From assembly GCA_014359475.1 (NCBI GenBank), contig JACIZI010000017.1, positions 1 to 64,000 on the forward strand: a stretch of 64,000 nt of DNA, given 5' to 3'. Positions 36,500-45,561 of this stretch are shown one piece after another (the first letter of the stretch is position 1; the number at the start of each line of letters is the position of its first letter). Source of the stretch: Marinobacter sp. Its GTDB lineage: Bacteria; Pseudomonadota; Gammaproteobacteria; Pseudomonadales; Oleiphilaceae. The notes under the pieces were generated by a model. It was not told where the DNA came from. It saw nothing but the letters and a program-made list of their open reading frames with translations, and ran no database searches. The position numbers and the translations under genes were made by a program.

Positions 36500-37897
36500 A
36501 TGGCCAATCCTACCCTGAGAACAACGACTGCCGATCCGGAAACCAGCCGGGTCAAGGTGCCTCCCCATTCCCTGGAAGCCGAGCAGGCGGTGCTGGGCGG
36601 CCTGATGCTGGACAACCGTCGTTTCGACGATGTGTCCGAGATCATCACCGCCAAGGACTTCTACCGCCAGGACCACCAGTTGATTTTCGGGGCGGCAGAG
36701 CGCCTGGCAGGGGATGGCGAACCCCTGGATGTGGTCACCCTGGCGGAATTTCTTGAGCGTGCGGGTGACCTGGAGGACGCCGGCGGTCTGTCTTACCTGG
36801 CCGAGCTGGCGGAGAAGACGCCGGGGGCGGCTAATATCCGTGCCTATGCACAGATTGTTCAGGAGCGGTCGGTACTGCGTCAGCTGGTGGATGCCTCCGG
36901 TCAGATTGCCGATGCCGCCTTCAATCCCCAGGGCCGCACCAGTAGTGAAATTCTCGATGAGGCGGAACGGAATGTGTTCCGTATTGCCGAGGGCAGGGCC
37001 AAGGAAGGTTCCGGGCCGAAAACCATCAACCCCCTGCTGGCGAATACCCTGGGTCGCATTGAGGAGCTGTTCGAGAATGGTGAACTCACCACCGGCCTGA
37101 CCACCGGATTCGCGGATCTTGATGAGTGGACGTCCGGCATGCAGCCGGCGGACCTGTTGATTGTGGCGGGCCGCCCCTCCATGGGTAAGACTACCTTCGC
37201 CATGAACGTGGTGGAGAATGCCTTGCTGAAAAGTGGTCAGCCGATCCTGGTGTTCAGTATGGAAATGCCGGCGGAGGCGCTGGTCATGCGTATGCTGTCA
37301 TCCCTTGGTCGTATCGACCAGACCCGTATCCGCAGTGGCAGGCTTGAAGAGGACGATTGGCCACGGCTCACCTCGGCCGTGAGCCTGCTCAAGGACAAGC
37401 CCCTGTATATTGATGATACGCCGGCGCTCAGTCCCACCGAGATGCGCTCCCGTGCCCGGCGGATCGCCCGGGAGAATGGCGGCACTATCGGTATGATCAT
37501 GGTGGATTACCTGCAGCTGATGCGTGTCCCGGGCAATACCGAGGGGCGTACTGCCGAGATCTCCGAAATCTCCCGCTCCCTCAAGGGGCTGGCAAAAGAA
37601 CTGAGCTGTCCGGTGATGGCCTTGTCCCAGCTCAACCGGAGTCTGGAACAACGGCCGAACAAACGGCCGGTCAACTCGGACCTGCGGGAATCCGGCGCTA
37701 TCGAGCAGGATGCGGATGTGATCATGTTTGTCTACCGGGACGAGGTGTACAACGAGGATACTCCGGACAAAGGCATCGCCGAAATTATCATCGGTAAGCA
37801 GCGCAACGGTCCGATCGGTACTATCCGCCTGGCTTTCCTGGGCCACCTGACCAAGTTCGAGGATCTGGCTCACGGCGATTACGGCGGGGACTATTGA
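36500..37897 (+). CDS. dnaB: Replicative DNA helicase DnaB
   Basis: Hexameric 5'-3' helicase of the replication fork. The 465-residue protein has the N-terminal DnaB domain beginning PPHSLEAEQAVLGGLMLDN, Walker A GRPSMGKT (224-231), IGMIMVDYLQLM (Walker B) and the ELSCPVMALSQLNRSLEQRPNKRPVNSDLRESG segment, shown here in parts of the conserved H3-H4 region. No intein is present. Its stop shares a base with the alr start (TGATG). Confidence 0.97.
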   Translation: MANPTLRTTTADPETSRVKVPPHSLEAEQAVLGGLMLDNRRFDDVSEIITAKDFYRQDHQLIFGAAERLAGDGEPLDVVTLAEFLERAGDLEDAGGLSYLAELAEKTPGAANIRAYAQIVQERSVLRQLVDASGQIADAAFNPQGRTSSEILDEAERNVFRIAEGRAKEGSGPKTINPLLANTLGRIEELFENGELTTGLTTGFADLDEWTSGMQPADLLIVAGRPSMGKTTFAMNVVENALLKSGQPILVFSMEMPAEALVMRMLSSLGRIDQTRIRSGRLEEDDWPRLTSAVSLLKDKPLYIDDTPALSPTEMRSRARRIARENGGTIGMIMVDYLQLMRVPGNTEGRTAEISEISRSLKGLAKELSCPVMALSQLNRSLEQRPNKRPVNSDLRESGAIEQDADVIMFVYRDEVYNEDTPDKGIAEIIIGKQRNGPIGTIRLAFLGHLTKFEDLAHGDYGGDY

Positions 37898-38973
37898 TGC
37901 CCAGGCATACATTTGCCCGGATTGACGAACAGGCGTTGGTGCATAATTACCGGCTGGCCAGCAGACTGGCAGGCGATGCCCGGGCGATGGCGGTGGTCAA
38001 AGCGGATGGCTATGGCCACGGTATCGGGCGGGTGGCCCGGGCCCTGGTCGACGAGGCACCCTGCTTTGCAGTGGCCTGTATTGAAGAAGCCGAAGCGCTG
38101 CGCGGGGCGGGTATCACCCACCCGATTGTGTTACTCGAGGGTGCCCACAGCGCTGAGGACACCCGGCGGTGTGCCCTGGCCGGTTTTTCCCCGGTGCTGC
38201 ACAGCGGCTATCAGGTTGACTGGCTACTGAGTAGTGGTCACAACGTACCTGCTTTCTGGGTCAAGGTGAACACCGGCATGAACCGGCTGGGGTTCCGCCC
38301 GGAAGAATTGCCGGCAGTCATGGAGCGTATTCAGTCGGCCCCGGGGATTGGCAGTGTGTTCAGTGGTTTCATGACCCACTTTGCCTGTGCCGATGAGATG
38401 GGGAGTGACAGTACCGAGCGCCAGAGGGATGTGTTTGTCAGTGCGGTCGCTGACTGGCCGGGAGAAGCACTCAGCGCTGCCAATTCGGCAGCCCATTTCA
38501 GAAAAGGGCAGAGTCTGTTCCAGTGGACCCGGCCCGGGATCATGCTCTATGGCGCCTCCCCGATGAGCAACCAGACCGGTCTTGAACTGGGGCTGGTGCC
38601 GGTGATGACTCTGGAATCCGAGCTGATTGCTGTACGCACATTGCGGCCGGGTGAAAGTGTCGGCTACGGTGAAACCTGGCAGGCACAAAAACCGACGCCC
38701 ATGGGTATCGTGGCGATCGGTTATGGAGACGGTTACCCGCGCCATGCAGGCACCGGAACCCCGGCATTTATCAACGGCCAGCGGGTACAGCTGATTGGCC
38801 GGGTGTCGATGGATATGCTGGCTGTGGACCTGTCAACGGTGCCGGATGCAAGGCCGGGCGATCGGGTGGAGCTGTGGGGGGCGAATGTCAGCGTGGATGA
38901 AGTGGCGCGGCACGCCGGCACTATTGGCTATGAATTGCTGACCGGCGTTACGGCCCGGGTTCCCCGGGTATGA
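37897..38973 (+). CDS. alr: Alanine racemase
   Basis: PLP enzyme that makes D-alanine for peptidoglycan. The 358-residue protein has the PLP lysine in VVKADGYGHG (about 33-42), the substrate strand FWVKVNTGMNRLGF and the second catalytic Tyr in the GYGDGYPR region with LIGRVSMDM nearby. The start is ATG 37897, overlapping the dnaB stop by one base; this dnaB-alr coupling is conserved in gammaproteobacteria. Confidence 0.95.
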   Translation: MPRHTFARIDEQALVHNYRLASRLAGDARAMAVVKADGYGHGIGRVARALVDEAPCFAVACIEEAEALRGAGITHPIVLLEGAHSAEDTRRCALAGFSPVLHSGYQVDWLLSSGHNVPAFWVKVNTGMNRLGFRPEELPAVMERIQSAPGIGSVFSGFMTHFACADEMGSDSTERQRDVFVSAVADWPGEALSAANSAAHFRKGQSLFQWTRPGIMLYGASPMSNQTGLELGLVPVMTLESELIAVRTLRPGESVGYGETWQAQKPTPMGIVAIGYGDGYPRHAGTGTPAFINGQRVQLIGRVSMDMLAVDLSTVPDARPGDRVELWGANVSVDEVARHAGTIGYELLTGVTARVPRV

Positions 38974-38992
38974 TGCTGGCCAGCTACCCTCC

Positions 38993-39358
38993 TCAGGTGC
39001 CTTGCGGGGGTTCCGGCTCGTGAATGATCTCCTCAATAAAATCCAGGATGGATATCAGGCTCTTGTCGTCCAGTTTTTTCAGAACCTTGTGGACGACCAT
39101 TTTGGCACCCTTGTGCATACTGCTGATACCCATCCTGGCCATGCCCATCAGCATGTTGCTGGCTCTCAGACGACGCAGGGGTTCCATGAAGAAGAAATCG
39201 AGCCCTCCATCAGTGAGCTCGGCAATCAGGTCGCTGAGTTTTTCGATGGCTACTTTGTCTGCCTTGCCGCGCTCCCGAAGTTCCTGCACGGTATAGATGG
39301 CTCGGGTTCTCAGCTCATCGTCAATCGGGGCAACGATATGGCTTTGTTGTTTCAGCAT
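38993..39358 (-). CDS. Hypothetical helical protein
   Basis: A 121-residue protein, not recognised. It is likely all-helical with alternating charged and hydrophobic residues (LRTRAIYTVQELRERGKADK, KVLKKLDDKSLISILDFIEEIIHE) and a Met/Arg-rich middle (EPLRRLRASNMLMGMARMG). It has no signal peptide or clear membrane span. AGGAA lies about 6 bases before ATG 39358. It converges on alr with a 19-base gap. Confidence 0.6.
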   Translation of the reverse strand: MLKQQSHIVAPIDDELRTRAIYTVQELRERGKADKVAIEKLSDLIAELTDGGLDFFFMEPLRRLRASNMLMGMARMGISSMHKGAKMVVHKVLKKLDDKSLISILDFIEEIIHEPEPPQGT

Positions 39359-39586
39359 GGCGGTTCCTGTTTGTTGTATCCTTCGTGCGCAAATGGTCTG
39401 TCTGACAGGCTGACAGGCAGTCTCGGCGTATCGGCGTATTCTATGGCCTGGCGGAGGGCAGCCATTGGCTGCTGAGGCGAGGGGCAGGTGTCACAATTGT
39501 GACAGCGGAGTAGAATAGCGATGGCCGGCATGTCCGAAGGCGGCACCCGGCACCACTGACCGCTAATCTGGAGTGAGCGTAATTCT

Positions 39587-40447
39587 GTGAATGTTCTGGT
39601 AGTACACGATTATGGCCCTTCCGGCAGGCTGCTACTGGAGCGGCTTCGGCAGACTCCCTTGCAAGTAAGTCCGCTGCTGATCAGCGAGCCGGAGAAAATC
39701 GACATGAGCGGCCTTGATCAGTGGGTCCCGGAGGGTACTGATCTGATTGTCAATGCCCTCTGGCTGACCGATCCCGAAGCGGCGGAGCGTAACCCGGATG
39801 CGACCCACAAGGCGGCATTCACCATTCCCCTGGCCTTGGCGGAGTACGCAGGACAGCACAATATGGCATTGCTCCAGCTTTCCTCCTGCTATGTGTTTGA
39901 TGGCCGAAAGCAGAGCGCATACATTACTTCAAACCCCGGCCATCCCTGTAACGAGCTGGGTAACTGGCAGTGGGAAGCGGAGCAGGCAATCAGGGCACTG
40001 GCGCCCCGCCATATTATCCTGCGTACAGGCTGGAGCCTGGGGCGTTTTATTCGCAAGGTTCAGAGTGGTGCGCGTACAGGGGAAACCCTCGCGTTACCCG
40101 ATCGTTGTGTGGGGCATCCGGTAACGTTCCATGATCTTGCCCGTGTGTTGGCGGCTGTCGTCATGCAACTGGACTGCGGTGCCGAAGTGTGGGGCACCTA
40201 TCAGTACGCCGGCAGTGAAGAGATATCACTCTATGAGCTGGGGTTGGCGATCGTTGGCCTGCCGGGTATTCCGGAGGCTGTACGGATTGTTGACGAAGTG
40301 CCGGAATGGGCGGCCCTGGAGCCAGCCAACGCCTGTCTGAACTGCACCAAAATCCGCAATACCTTCGGTATCAAGCAGCTCCCCTGGCGCAAGGGGCTGG
40401 TGGAGGAAATGGACCTGCTGGCAGAGAATGCTGCCCACGGAGCCTGA
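39587..40447 (+). CDS. RmlD-like NAD(P)-fold protein with lost catalytic pair
   Basis: A 286-residue protein of the extended SDR/RmlD substrate-binding family: MNVLVVHDYGPSGRLLLE at the start, LQLSSCYVFDGRK (the YVFDG strand of RmlD) and LRTGWSLG. At the position of the YxxxK catalytic pair it reads NELGNWQWEAEQ, so Tyr is Leu and Lys is Gln. The N-terminal Gly motif is also incomplete. It may bind a sugar nucleotide or NAD without catalysing reduction. It starts with GTG (39587) behind GGAG at a long spacing, and converges on anr. It has no sugar-synthesis neighbours. Confidence 0.7.
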   Translation: MNVLVVHDYGPSGRLLLERLRQTPLQVSPLLISEPEKIDMSGLDQWVPEGTDLIVNALWLTDPEAAERNPDATHKAAFTIPLALAEYAGQHNMALLQLSSCYVFDGRKQSAYITSNPGHPCNELGNWQWEAEQAIRALAPRHIILRTGWSLGRFIRKVQSGARTGETLALPDRCVGHPVTFHDLARVLAAVVMQLDCGAEVWGTYQYAGSEEISLYELGLAIVGLPGIPEAVRIVDEVPEWAALEPANACLNCTKIRNTFGIKQLPWRKGLVEEMDLLAENAAHGA

Positions 40448-40465
40448 CCCGCCAGAGGTAAAGGA

Positions 40466-41212
40466 TCAGAGTGACTGGCGCTCAGGATCCCGGGCGATCA
40501 TTTGCAGGGCACCCAGGTCCATCAGTTCCACTTCCCGTCCGCGGGCCTTGATGACACCCTGATTCTGGAAGCGGGTGAATACCCGGCTAACGGTTTCCAC
40601 GGCGAGACCGAGGAAGTTGGCAATGTCGTTACGGGCCATGGGCAGGCTGAAGGCGGTGCCGGACATGCGGCGACGCTGGAAGCGGCTGGACAGTGACAAC
40701 AGCAGGGCCGCGATCCTTTCCTCCGCGGTGTTCTTGCTGAGCAGAATCGATAGTTGGTGGCTGCCCCGTATCTCCTGGCTCATCAGCTGAAAGAAGTGGT
40801 GCTGCAGGCCGGGCAGGCGGGCGGTGAGGTCCTCCAGCCGCTCAACCGGGAATTCACAGATACTGGTGCGCTCAAGGGCTTTGGCGTTACAGGCATAGGT
40901 CTCGTTGCTCATGCTGTCCAGCCCCACCAGTTCCCCGGGCATATAAAAGCCTGTTACCTGTTCCTCGCCGTTCTCGGTGATGATTGATGTTTTGACCGCA
41001 CCGCTACGAACCGCATACACAGAGCGGAATGGGGCATTCTGCTGGAAGATATGCTCACCCCGGCTGAATATGCGGCCTTGCTGGATAATGTCTTCAAGCC
41101 GGTCCAGATCACTCTCCTCAACGGCCAGGGGAAGACACAGATTGCTCAGACTGCACTGGTGACAGGAAGCTCTCAGGGAGGATGCGGGATGAAGTTTGAT
41201 AACCTGAGCCAT
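40466..41212 (-). CDS. anr: FNR/ANR-type oxygen-responsive transcription regulator
   Basis: Crp-Fnr family regulator that holds a [4Fe-4S] cluster and activates anaerobic or microaerobic genes when intact. The 248-residue protein has the N-terminal Cys17, Cys20 and Cys26 in the FNR spacing (Cx2Cx5C) and Cys119 in ERTSICEFP, matching the fourth ligand. A cyclic-nucleotide-like barrel follows and a helix-turn-helix with VETVSRVFTRFQ recognises TTGAT-N4-ATCAA. ATG 41212 gives the family start; a TTG start further up is less likely. A matching site lies 20 bases upstream, suggesting autoregulation. Confidence 0.92.
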   Translation of the reverse strand: MAQVIKLHPASSLRASCHQCSLSNLCLPLAVEESDLDRLEDIIQQGRIFSRGEHIFQQNAPFRSVYAVRSGAVKTSIITENGEEQVTGFYMPGELVGLDSMSNETYACNAKALERTSICEFPVERLEDLTARLPGLQHHFFQLMSQEIRGSHQLSILLSKNTAEERIAALLLSLSSRFQRRRMSGTAFSLPMARNDIANFLGLAVETVSRVFTRFQNQGVIKARGREVELMDLGALQMIARDPERQSL

Positions 41213-41231
41213 AGTGAGGGGATCCCCGAAA

Positions 41232-41245
41232 TTGATGTGCGTCAA
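41232..41245 (-). promoter_or_regulatory. ANR/FNR binding site upstream of anr
   Basis: TTGAT-GTGC-GTCAA matches the palindromic ANR/FNR consensus TTGAT-N4-ATCAA at 9 of 10 positions. It lies 20-33 bases before the anr start codon, where bound protein would overlap the promoter or early transcript. This placement suggests autorepression, as known for E. coli fnr. Confidence 0.65.
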
Positions 41246-41294
41246 ATATTACCTTAATACGAAACGGAGTGTTTGCCAAACCCCGTATATATGG

Positions 41295-42173
41295 CTATAG
41301 ATCCTGGCTTTGTGTCTCCTCTGCTGCAGCCTTTTCCCGCTCGACCATTTCCGGTGTTTCCAGGGAGATCCGGCCCAGCCGCCCGCTGCGGAATTCGTTG
41401 AGCAGCACTTCCGATACCTTATGCAGATCCGGCACGCCACCGCGGGCGAAGAAGCGACGGCGGGCGGCAATGGCATCCATCAGAGCCAGCCCGTCAACGG
41501 GTTGTTCCCCGAGGTCAAAACGTTCCATGGCCAGCTGTGGGTAGTGGGCGAGCAGGAAATCCGCCTCAAACAGGGCGGCATCCTCGAAATCCAGCACCGC
41601 ACTGCGAATGGCTCCGGTGATGGCCAGGCGGTAACCACAGGCTTCCGGGGAGAGTTTTGGCCAGAGGAATCCGGGGGTGTCGTACAACAGTATGTTGCCG
41701 GGCAGCTTGATGGCCTGCTGGGCGCGGGTGACGGCCGGCTCGTTACCGGTTTTCGCCGCACTGCGACCGGCCAGTGTGTTGATCAGGGTGGATTTGCCCA
41801 CGTTGGGGATGCCCAGAATCATGACCCGCAGGGCGCGCGTCTGGAAATCATGCCCGGCGGCCATCTCCCGGACCAGATCAAGGATGCCCAGGGCTTCCGC
41901 CCGCTGGTTGTGGGTCAGGGTCAACACCCGGACTCCCCGTTCCTGCTCCAGCCACGCAACCCACTGTTCAGTCACCTGCGGGTCTGCCAGGTCACGTTTG
42001 TTGAGCACCTTGATGACAGGCGTATCGCCACGCAGGGAAGGCACCAGCGGATTCTCGCTGCTGAAGGGAATGCGGGCATCCAGAACCTCGATAATGACGT
42101 CCATCTGCGGCATTACCTTTTTGATCTCCTTGCGGGCCTTGTGCATGTGCCCGGGAAACCAGTTGATGGTCAT
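41295..42173 (-). CDS. rbgA: Ribosome biogenesis GTPase YlqF/RbgA-like
   Basis: A 292-residue circularly permuted GTPase (G4-G5-G1-G2-G3 order), acting in large-subunit maturation. It begins INWFPGHMHKARKEIKKVM, has LNKRDLAD (G4) before [14 protein letters not shown] (G1), and YDTPGFLWPK (G3). The C-terminal domain is helical. It is oriented as anr is, with 82 bases between its stop and the anr start, so it lies upstream of anr on the minus strand and may have its own promoter. Confidence 0.9.
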   Translation of the reverse strand: MTINWFPGHMHKARKEIKKVMPQMDVIIEVLDARIPFSSENPLVPSLRGDTPVIKVLNKRDLADPQVTEQWVAWLEQERGVRVLTLTHNQRAEALGILDLVREMAAGHDFQTRALRVMILGIPNVGKSTLINTLAGRSAAKTGNEPAVTRAQQAIKLPGNILLYDTPGFLWPKLSPEACGYRLAITGAIRSAVLDFEDAALFEADFLLAHYPQLAMERFDLGEQPVDGLALMDAIAARRRFFARGGVPDLHKVSEVLLNEFRSGRLGRISLETPEMVEREKAAAEETQSQDL

Positions 42174-42387
42174 ACTGCCTGCTCCTGATGGGAAAACGGC
42201 ATTATGACGGGGAATAAAGAAATTTTCACCTGCAGTCCAGGTCCTTTTTTTTCAGCTAGTTGCAGGCAGGGTCTGGTACGATCTGTCTAAAAAAGTGGGG
42301 GCAGAGGGTGAAATTGTTCCTGCTTTTGCTTTAGGGTGTTAAGCCGACTATCCATGAACTGATGAAATAAAAGACGGAGACCTCTAT

Positions 42388-42834
42388 ATGAAGCTTGTTA
42401 AACTGGCGGGTGTCGCCCTCATGATGCTTGCACTGGTATCGCCTGCAATGGCCCAGCAACAGGGTGGAGGCCAGCCGGATCAGGTAGATCAGCTGGCGCA
42501 GATGGTTGGGCTTGATGAGGCACAACAGAAAAAAATCCGCAGCATCATGGATGAAATGCAGGGCAAGATCCGCGCGCTTCAGCAGGAGGCACAACAGTTG
42601 CAGCAGAAGGTGCAGGCCGAGATCAAGCCGGATTACGACGAGGAAGCGATTCGTAAGCACGCCGAAAAACTGGGTGATCTGACCGGTGAAATGGCCGCTC
42701 TGTCCACTCTCATGCAAGCACGTGTGGATGCGGTATTCACTGATGAGCAGCGCGAAGAACTGAACAAGCGTATGGAACAGATGCAGAAGCAAATGCAACA
42801 GCGTCGCATGCAGCAGCAGATGCAGGGTCAGTAA
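42388..42834 (+). CDS. Spy/CpxP-like periplasmic protein
   Basis: A 148-residue exported protein: signal peptide 1-22 (cleavage near AMA-QQ), then an all-helical Gln/Met/Glu-rich body with FTDEQREELNKRMEQM near the C-terminus, resembling the LTxxQ motifs of the Spy/CpxP family. These proteins act as periplasmic chaperones in envelope stress. The Gln/Met-rich tail is low complexity. Family placement is probable, not certain. A strong terminator follows. The 214 bases before it hold no gene. Confidence 0.65.
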   Translation: MKLVKLAGVALMMLALVSPAMAQQQGGGQPDQVDQLAQMVGLDEAQQKKIRSIMDEMQGKIRALQQEAQQLQQKVQAEIKPDYDEEAIRKHAEKLGDLTGEMAALSTLMQARVDAVFTDEQREELNKRMEQMQKQMQQRRMQQQMQGQ

Positions 42835-42874
42835 GCCCCCGCACTTCCGGGGTTATGAAACCCGGAACGAAAAC

Positions 42875-42911
42875 ACCGCCGGTGCATCTACAGATGCTCC
42901 GGCGGTTTTTT
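42875..42911 (+). terminator. Rho-independent terminator
   Basis: An 8-bp outer stem ACCGCCGG/CCGGCGGT, a T-T mismatch and a 5-bp inner stem GCATC/GATGC close a TACA loop. A T6 run follows. It ends the Spy-like gene and protects the converging transporter gene. Confidence 0.88.
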
Positions 42912-42926
42912 GTGTCGTGCCGAAAA

Positions 42927-45416
42927 TCAGCGTCCCGCCTCCTGTCCGAAAGGGCGCGCCAGAATAATCAGTCGCGGCAGCAGGGTGAGGGCACCGGCCA
43001 GGGCCATGAACATGGCGAAGCCGGTAAACAGTCCAAAGTAGATCGTGGGCAGAAAGTTGGACAGCACCAGTATCGAGAAGCCGGTGATGATGGTCAGCGA
43101 TGTGAAGAACATGGCCTGGCCGATACTGCGGTGGCTGCGGTGCATGGCGGCCAGGTAGTCCCGATCCTTGTGGAATTCGGCACGGAACCGGTGGATATAG
43201 TGAATGGTGTCGTCCACCGCAATGCCCACGGTAATGGCGGCCACCGTAATGGTCATCATATCCAGTGGAATGCCCAGCCAGCCCATCAGTCCCAATACGG
43301 AACCCGCCGCAATCAGGTTGGGAGCCATACCAATCAACGCGAGCTTGAAGGAACGGAACAGCAGCAGAAACATTGCGGAGATCGCCAGGAACACAATACC
43401 CAGAGTCTTGATCTGGGAGTCAAACAGGCTTTGCAGCATGTTGTTGTACATTACCGTCATGCCGGTGAATAACACCTGGTCGTCCTGATAGCCCAGCTCT
43501 CCGGTCAGATGATTACGGATGCGCTGGAGCAGAGCGTCCCGGCGCAGGTCTGGAGAGCTTTCCAGCAGGCGTATGCTGAACCGGGCCTGGTCATGTTCTT
43601 CGGAGATGTAAGGGGTCAGCAGGGTATCCTGCAAGTTGTCCGGCACCGCCGCCGGCACAAAGGCCAGTTGCATGGCATCCAGTGGCTCACCACCGTTGAC
43701 CAGTGCCAGCAGGTCCAGGGTGGTAATAATAGACTGGACCTTGCCGGTCTCATCCAGGCTGTCCAGATATTCGTGAACCTTCCGGAGTTTTTCCATCTTC
43801 TGGTAGGTGTACCAGGTGTCGCGGTAATTCTCGTCGCCACCACAGTCCTCCACAAACGGGTCGCAGTCGCTGGCGAACGGGTCCGCCGGAGCCTCCTCGG
43901 GAGGCGGGTCATCGGTAATGACCACATCCAGTGGCGTCGTGCCCCCGAGGCGGTTGTCGATGGTGATCATCCCCTGGTGGATTTCGGTGCTGGGATGGAA
44001 ATAGTCGATGAAGCTGTTTTCCACCGTCAGCCGGTTCATCCCGAAAACGCACAGCACAGCAATCACCAGCGATCCCCCGATCACTATACGCCCGTGGTTT
44101 TCGGTAAAGCGGGCAAAGCCGTCAGTGAAAGGGATGCGATCAGAGCGGACCCGGTCATCCACCGGTGGCGGCATCAGGCGCAGCAACGCCGGGAACACAA
44201 GAAACGCGACCAGAAAAGCCAGCACCAGGCCGATGGTCATCATCCAGCCAAAATCGATTACCGGGCGGATGCCGCTGAAAGTCAGCGACCCGAAGGCAAC
44301 GATAGTAGTGAGAGCCATGTAGAAACAGGGCTTGATCATTGCCAGCAACGTGCGGTGCAGTATGTCGCGGGGCTCGGCATCCGGCTCATCGTGCTGGAAT
44401 TCGCGATAGCGCACGATCAGGTGGATGGTCAGGGACAGGGTCATGATCAGCAGCAGCGAGACAAAGTTGGAGGAGATGACCGTGACGGGCCACTGCACCC
44501 AGCCCAGATATCCCACCACCAGCCACACCGTAAAGCTGCAGCATAGCACCGGCACCAGCACCCAGCGCCACTGACGGAAGATAACCGCCAGTGTGATGAT
44601 CAGGAAGCACAGTACGCCGATGCCAAAAGTGGACAGGTCGTTCTCGATGAAGCGGATCATGTCCGCCACGATCATCGGCACGCCACCCAGGTGGATGGTT
44701 GCGTATTCCCGGTGCCGGTCCAGAATGGTGCGCACGGTTTCGATGGTTTGGTCCCGGCGGGCATCCAGCTGTTCAGTGTATTCCAGGAAGGTCTGGCTGA
44801 CCTGCCCGAGTCGTTGTTCTGCTTCATCACTGGTGTTGCCGCTCCGGACATTTTCCCGCAGGGTATTGCGTTGTTCCAGCAGGGTGAAATAGCGCTGGGG
44901 TGTTGGCAGATTCACCTGAATTGCGGTGGTACGGCCGTCCTCACTGATCAACAGGTTAGGGTAGAGCGGGTTGTTCAGCAGCGCCTTCCGGGCGGTATCC
45001 GGGGGGACCTGATCCTTGTCGATGGTGAGGATTTCTGAATCCACGGTATCCAGAGTCAGGTCGGGACTGTGCAGTAACGGAACGTTCAGTATGCTGTTGG
45101 TGGAGCCGACCGCGTCAAGCGCAGCCAGTTCGTCCCGCAAGTCGCGCAGACGCTTGAAGCCCTGCGGGGTGAACAATTCCTCGTGCGGGGTCCAGGTGAC
45201 AATCAGAAAATCGTCCGAGGTGGTGAAGCGCTGATTGATGGTGCGATATTGCTCAAGAGACCGGTCACCCTCCAGCACCAGCGACTCTGCCGAGGCATCC
45301 AGGCGGAACTGGGGGATACCAAGGCTGGCAATCGCCAGCACGACAGCGAACAGGATGAGTATCCGGACCGGATGGGGAAGAATAAAACGTTCGTACAGGT
45401 TTTTGATTAACGCCAT
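42927..45416 (-). CDS. RND/MMPL-family exporter
   Basis: An 829-residue inner-membrane transporter with the two-fold RND layout. One N-terminal span (about 15-35) is followed by a periplasmic domain to about 255, spans about 258-420, a second periplasmic domain (about 450-640) and spans about 640-825 with GIAVDDTIHYIHRFR, the conserved motif. It resembles HpnN/MMPL lipid exporters rather than AcrB. The second periplasmic domain holds an acidic insert with two cysteines (ASDCDPFVEDCGGDEN). No membrane-fusion or outer-membrane partner gene is adjacent. Confidence 0.82.
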   Translation of the reverse strand: MALIKNLYERFILPHPVRILILFAVVLAIASLGIPQFRLDASAESLVLEGDRSLEQYRTINQRFTTSDDFLIVTWTPHEELFTPQGFKRLRDLRDELAALDAVGSTNSILNVPLLHSPDLTLDTVDSEILTIDKDQVPPDTARKALLNNPLYPNLLISEDGRTTAIQVNLPTPQRYFTLLEQRNTLRENVRSGNTSDEAEQRLGQVSQTFLEYTEQLDARRDQTIETVRTILDRHREYATIHLGGVPMIVADMIRFIENDLSTFGIGVLCFLIITLAVIFRQWRWVLVPVLCCSFTVWLVVGYLGWVQWPVTVISSNFVSLLLIMTLSLTIHLIVRYREFQHDEPDAEPRDILHRTLLAMIKPCFYMALTTIVAFGSLTFSGIRPVIDFGWMMTIGLVLAFLVAFLVFPALLRLMPPPVDDRVRSDRIPFTDGFARFTENHGRIVIGGSLVIAVLCVFGMNRLTVENSFIDYFHPSTEIHQGMITIDNRLGGTTPLDVVITDDPPPEEAPADPFASDCDPFVEDCGGDENYRDTWYTYQKMEKLRKVHEYLDSLDETGKVQSIITTLDLLALVNGGEPLDAMQLAFVPAAVPDNLQDTLLTPYISEEHDQARFSIRLLESSPDLRRDALLQRIRNHLTGELGYQDDQVLFTGMTVMYNNMLQSLFDSQIKTLGIVFLAISAMFLLLFRSFKLALIGMAPNLIAAGSVLGLMGWLGIPLDMMTITVAAITVGIAVDDTIHYIHRFRAEFHKDRDYLAAMHRSHRSIGQAMFFTSLTIITGFSILVLSNFLPTIYFGLFTGFAMFMALAGALTLLPRLIILARPFGQEAGR

Positions 45417-45561
45417 GCCATAGCAGCCTTACCAGATAATGCGAGAGGCAAAGTGTGCCACAAACGGCTGGATTTTGTTGCAGATGTCTGAAGGGTAAAG
45501 GCCACTGAGCGTAGCCACACCAAACAAACTACTTTAAGGCCCCGTAATGAACGGAGTCAGC

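Noticed and set aside
41310-42188. A 292-codon frame opposite the RbgA-like GTPase, of equal length
   Set aside because: The GTPase motifs are unambiguous on the minus strand. The plus-strand frame is low in structure and is a composition artefact.
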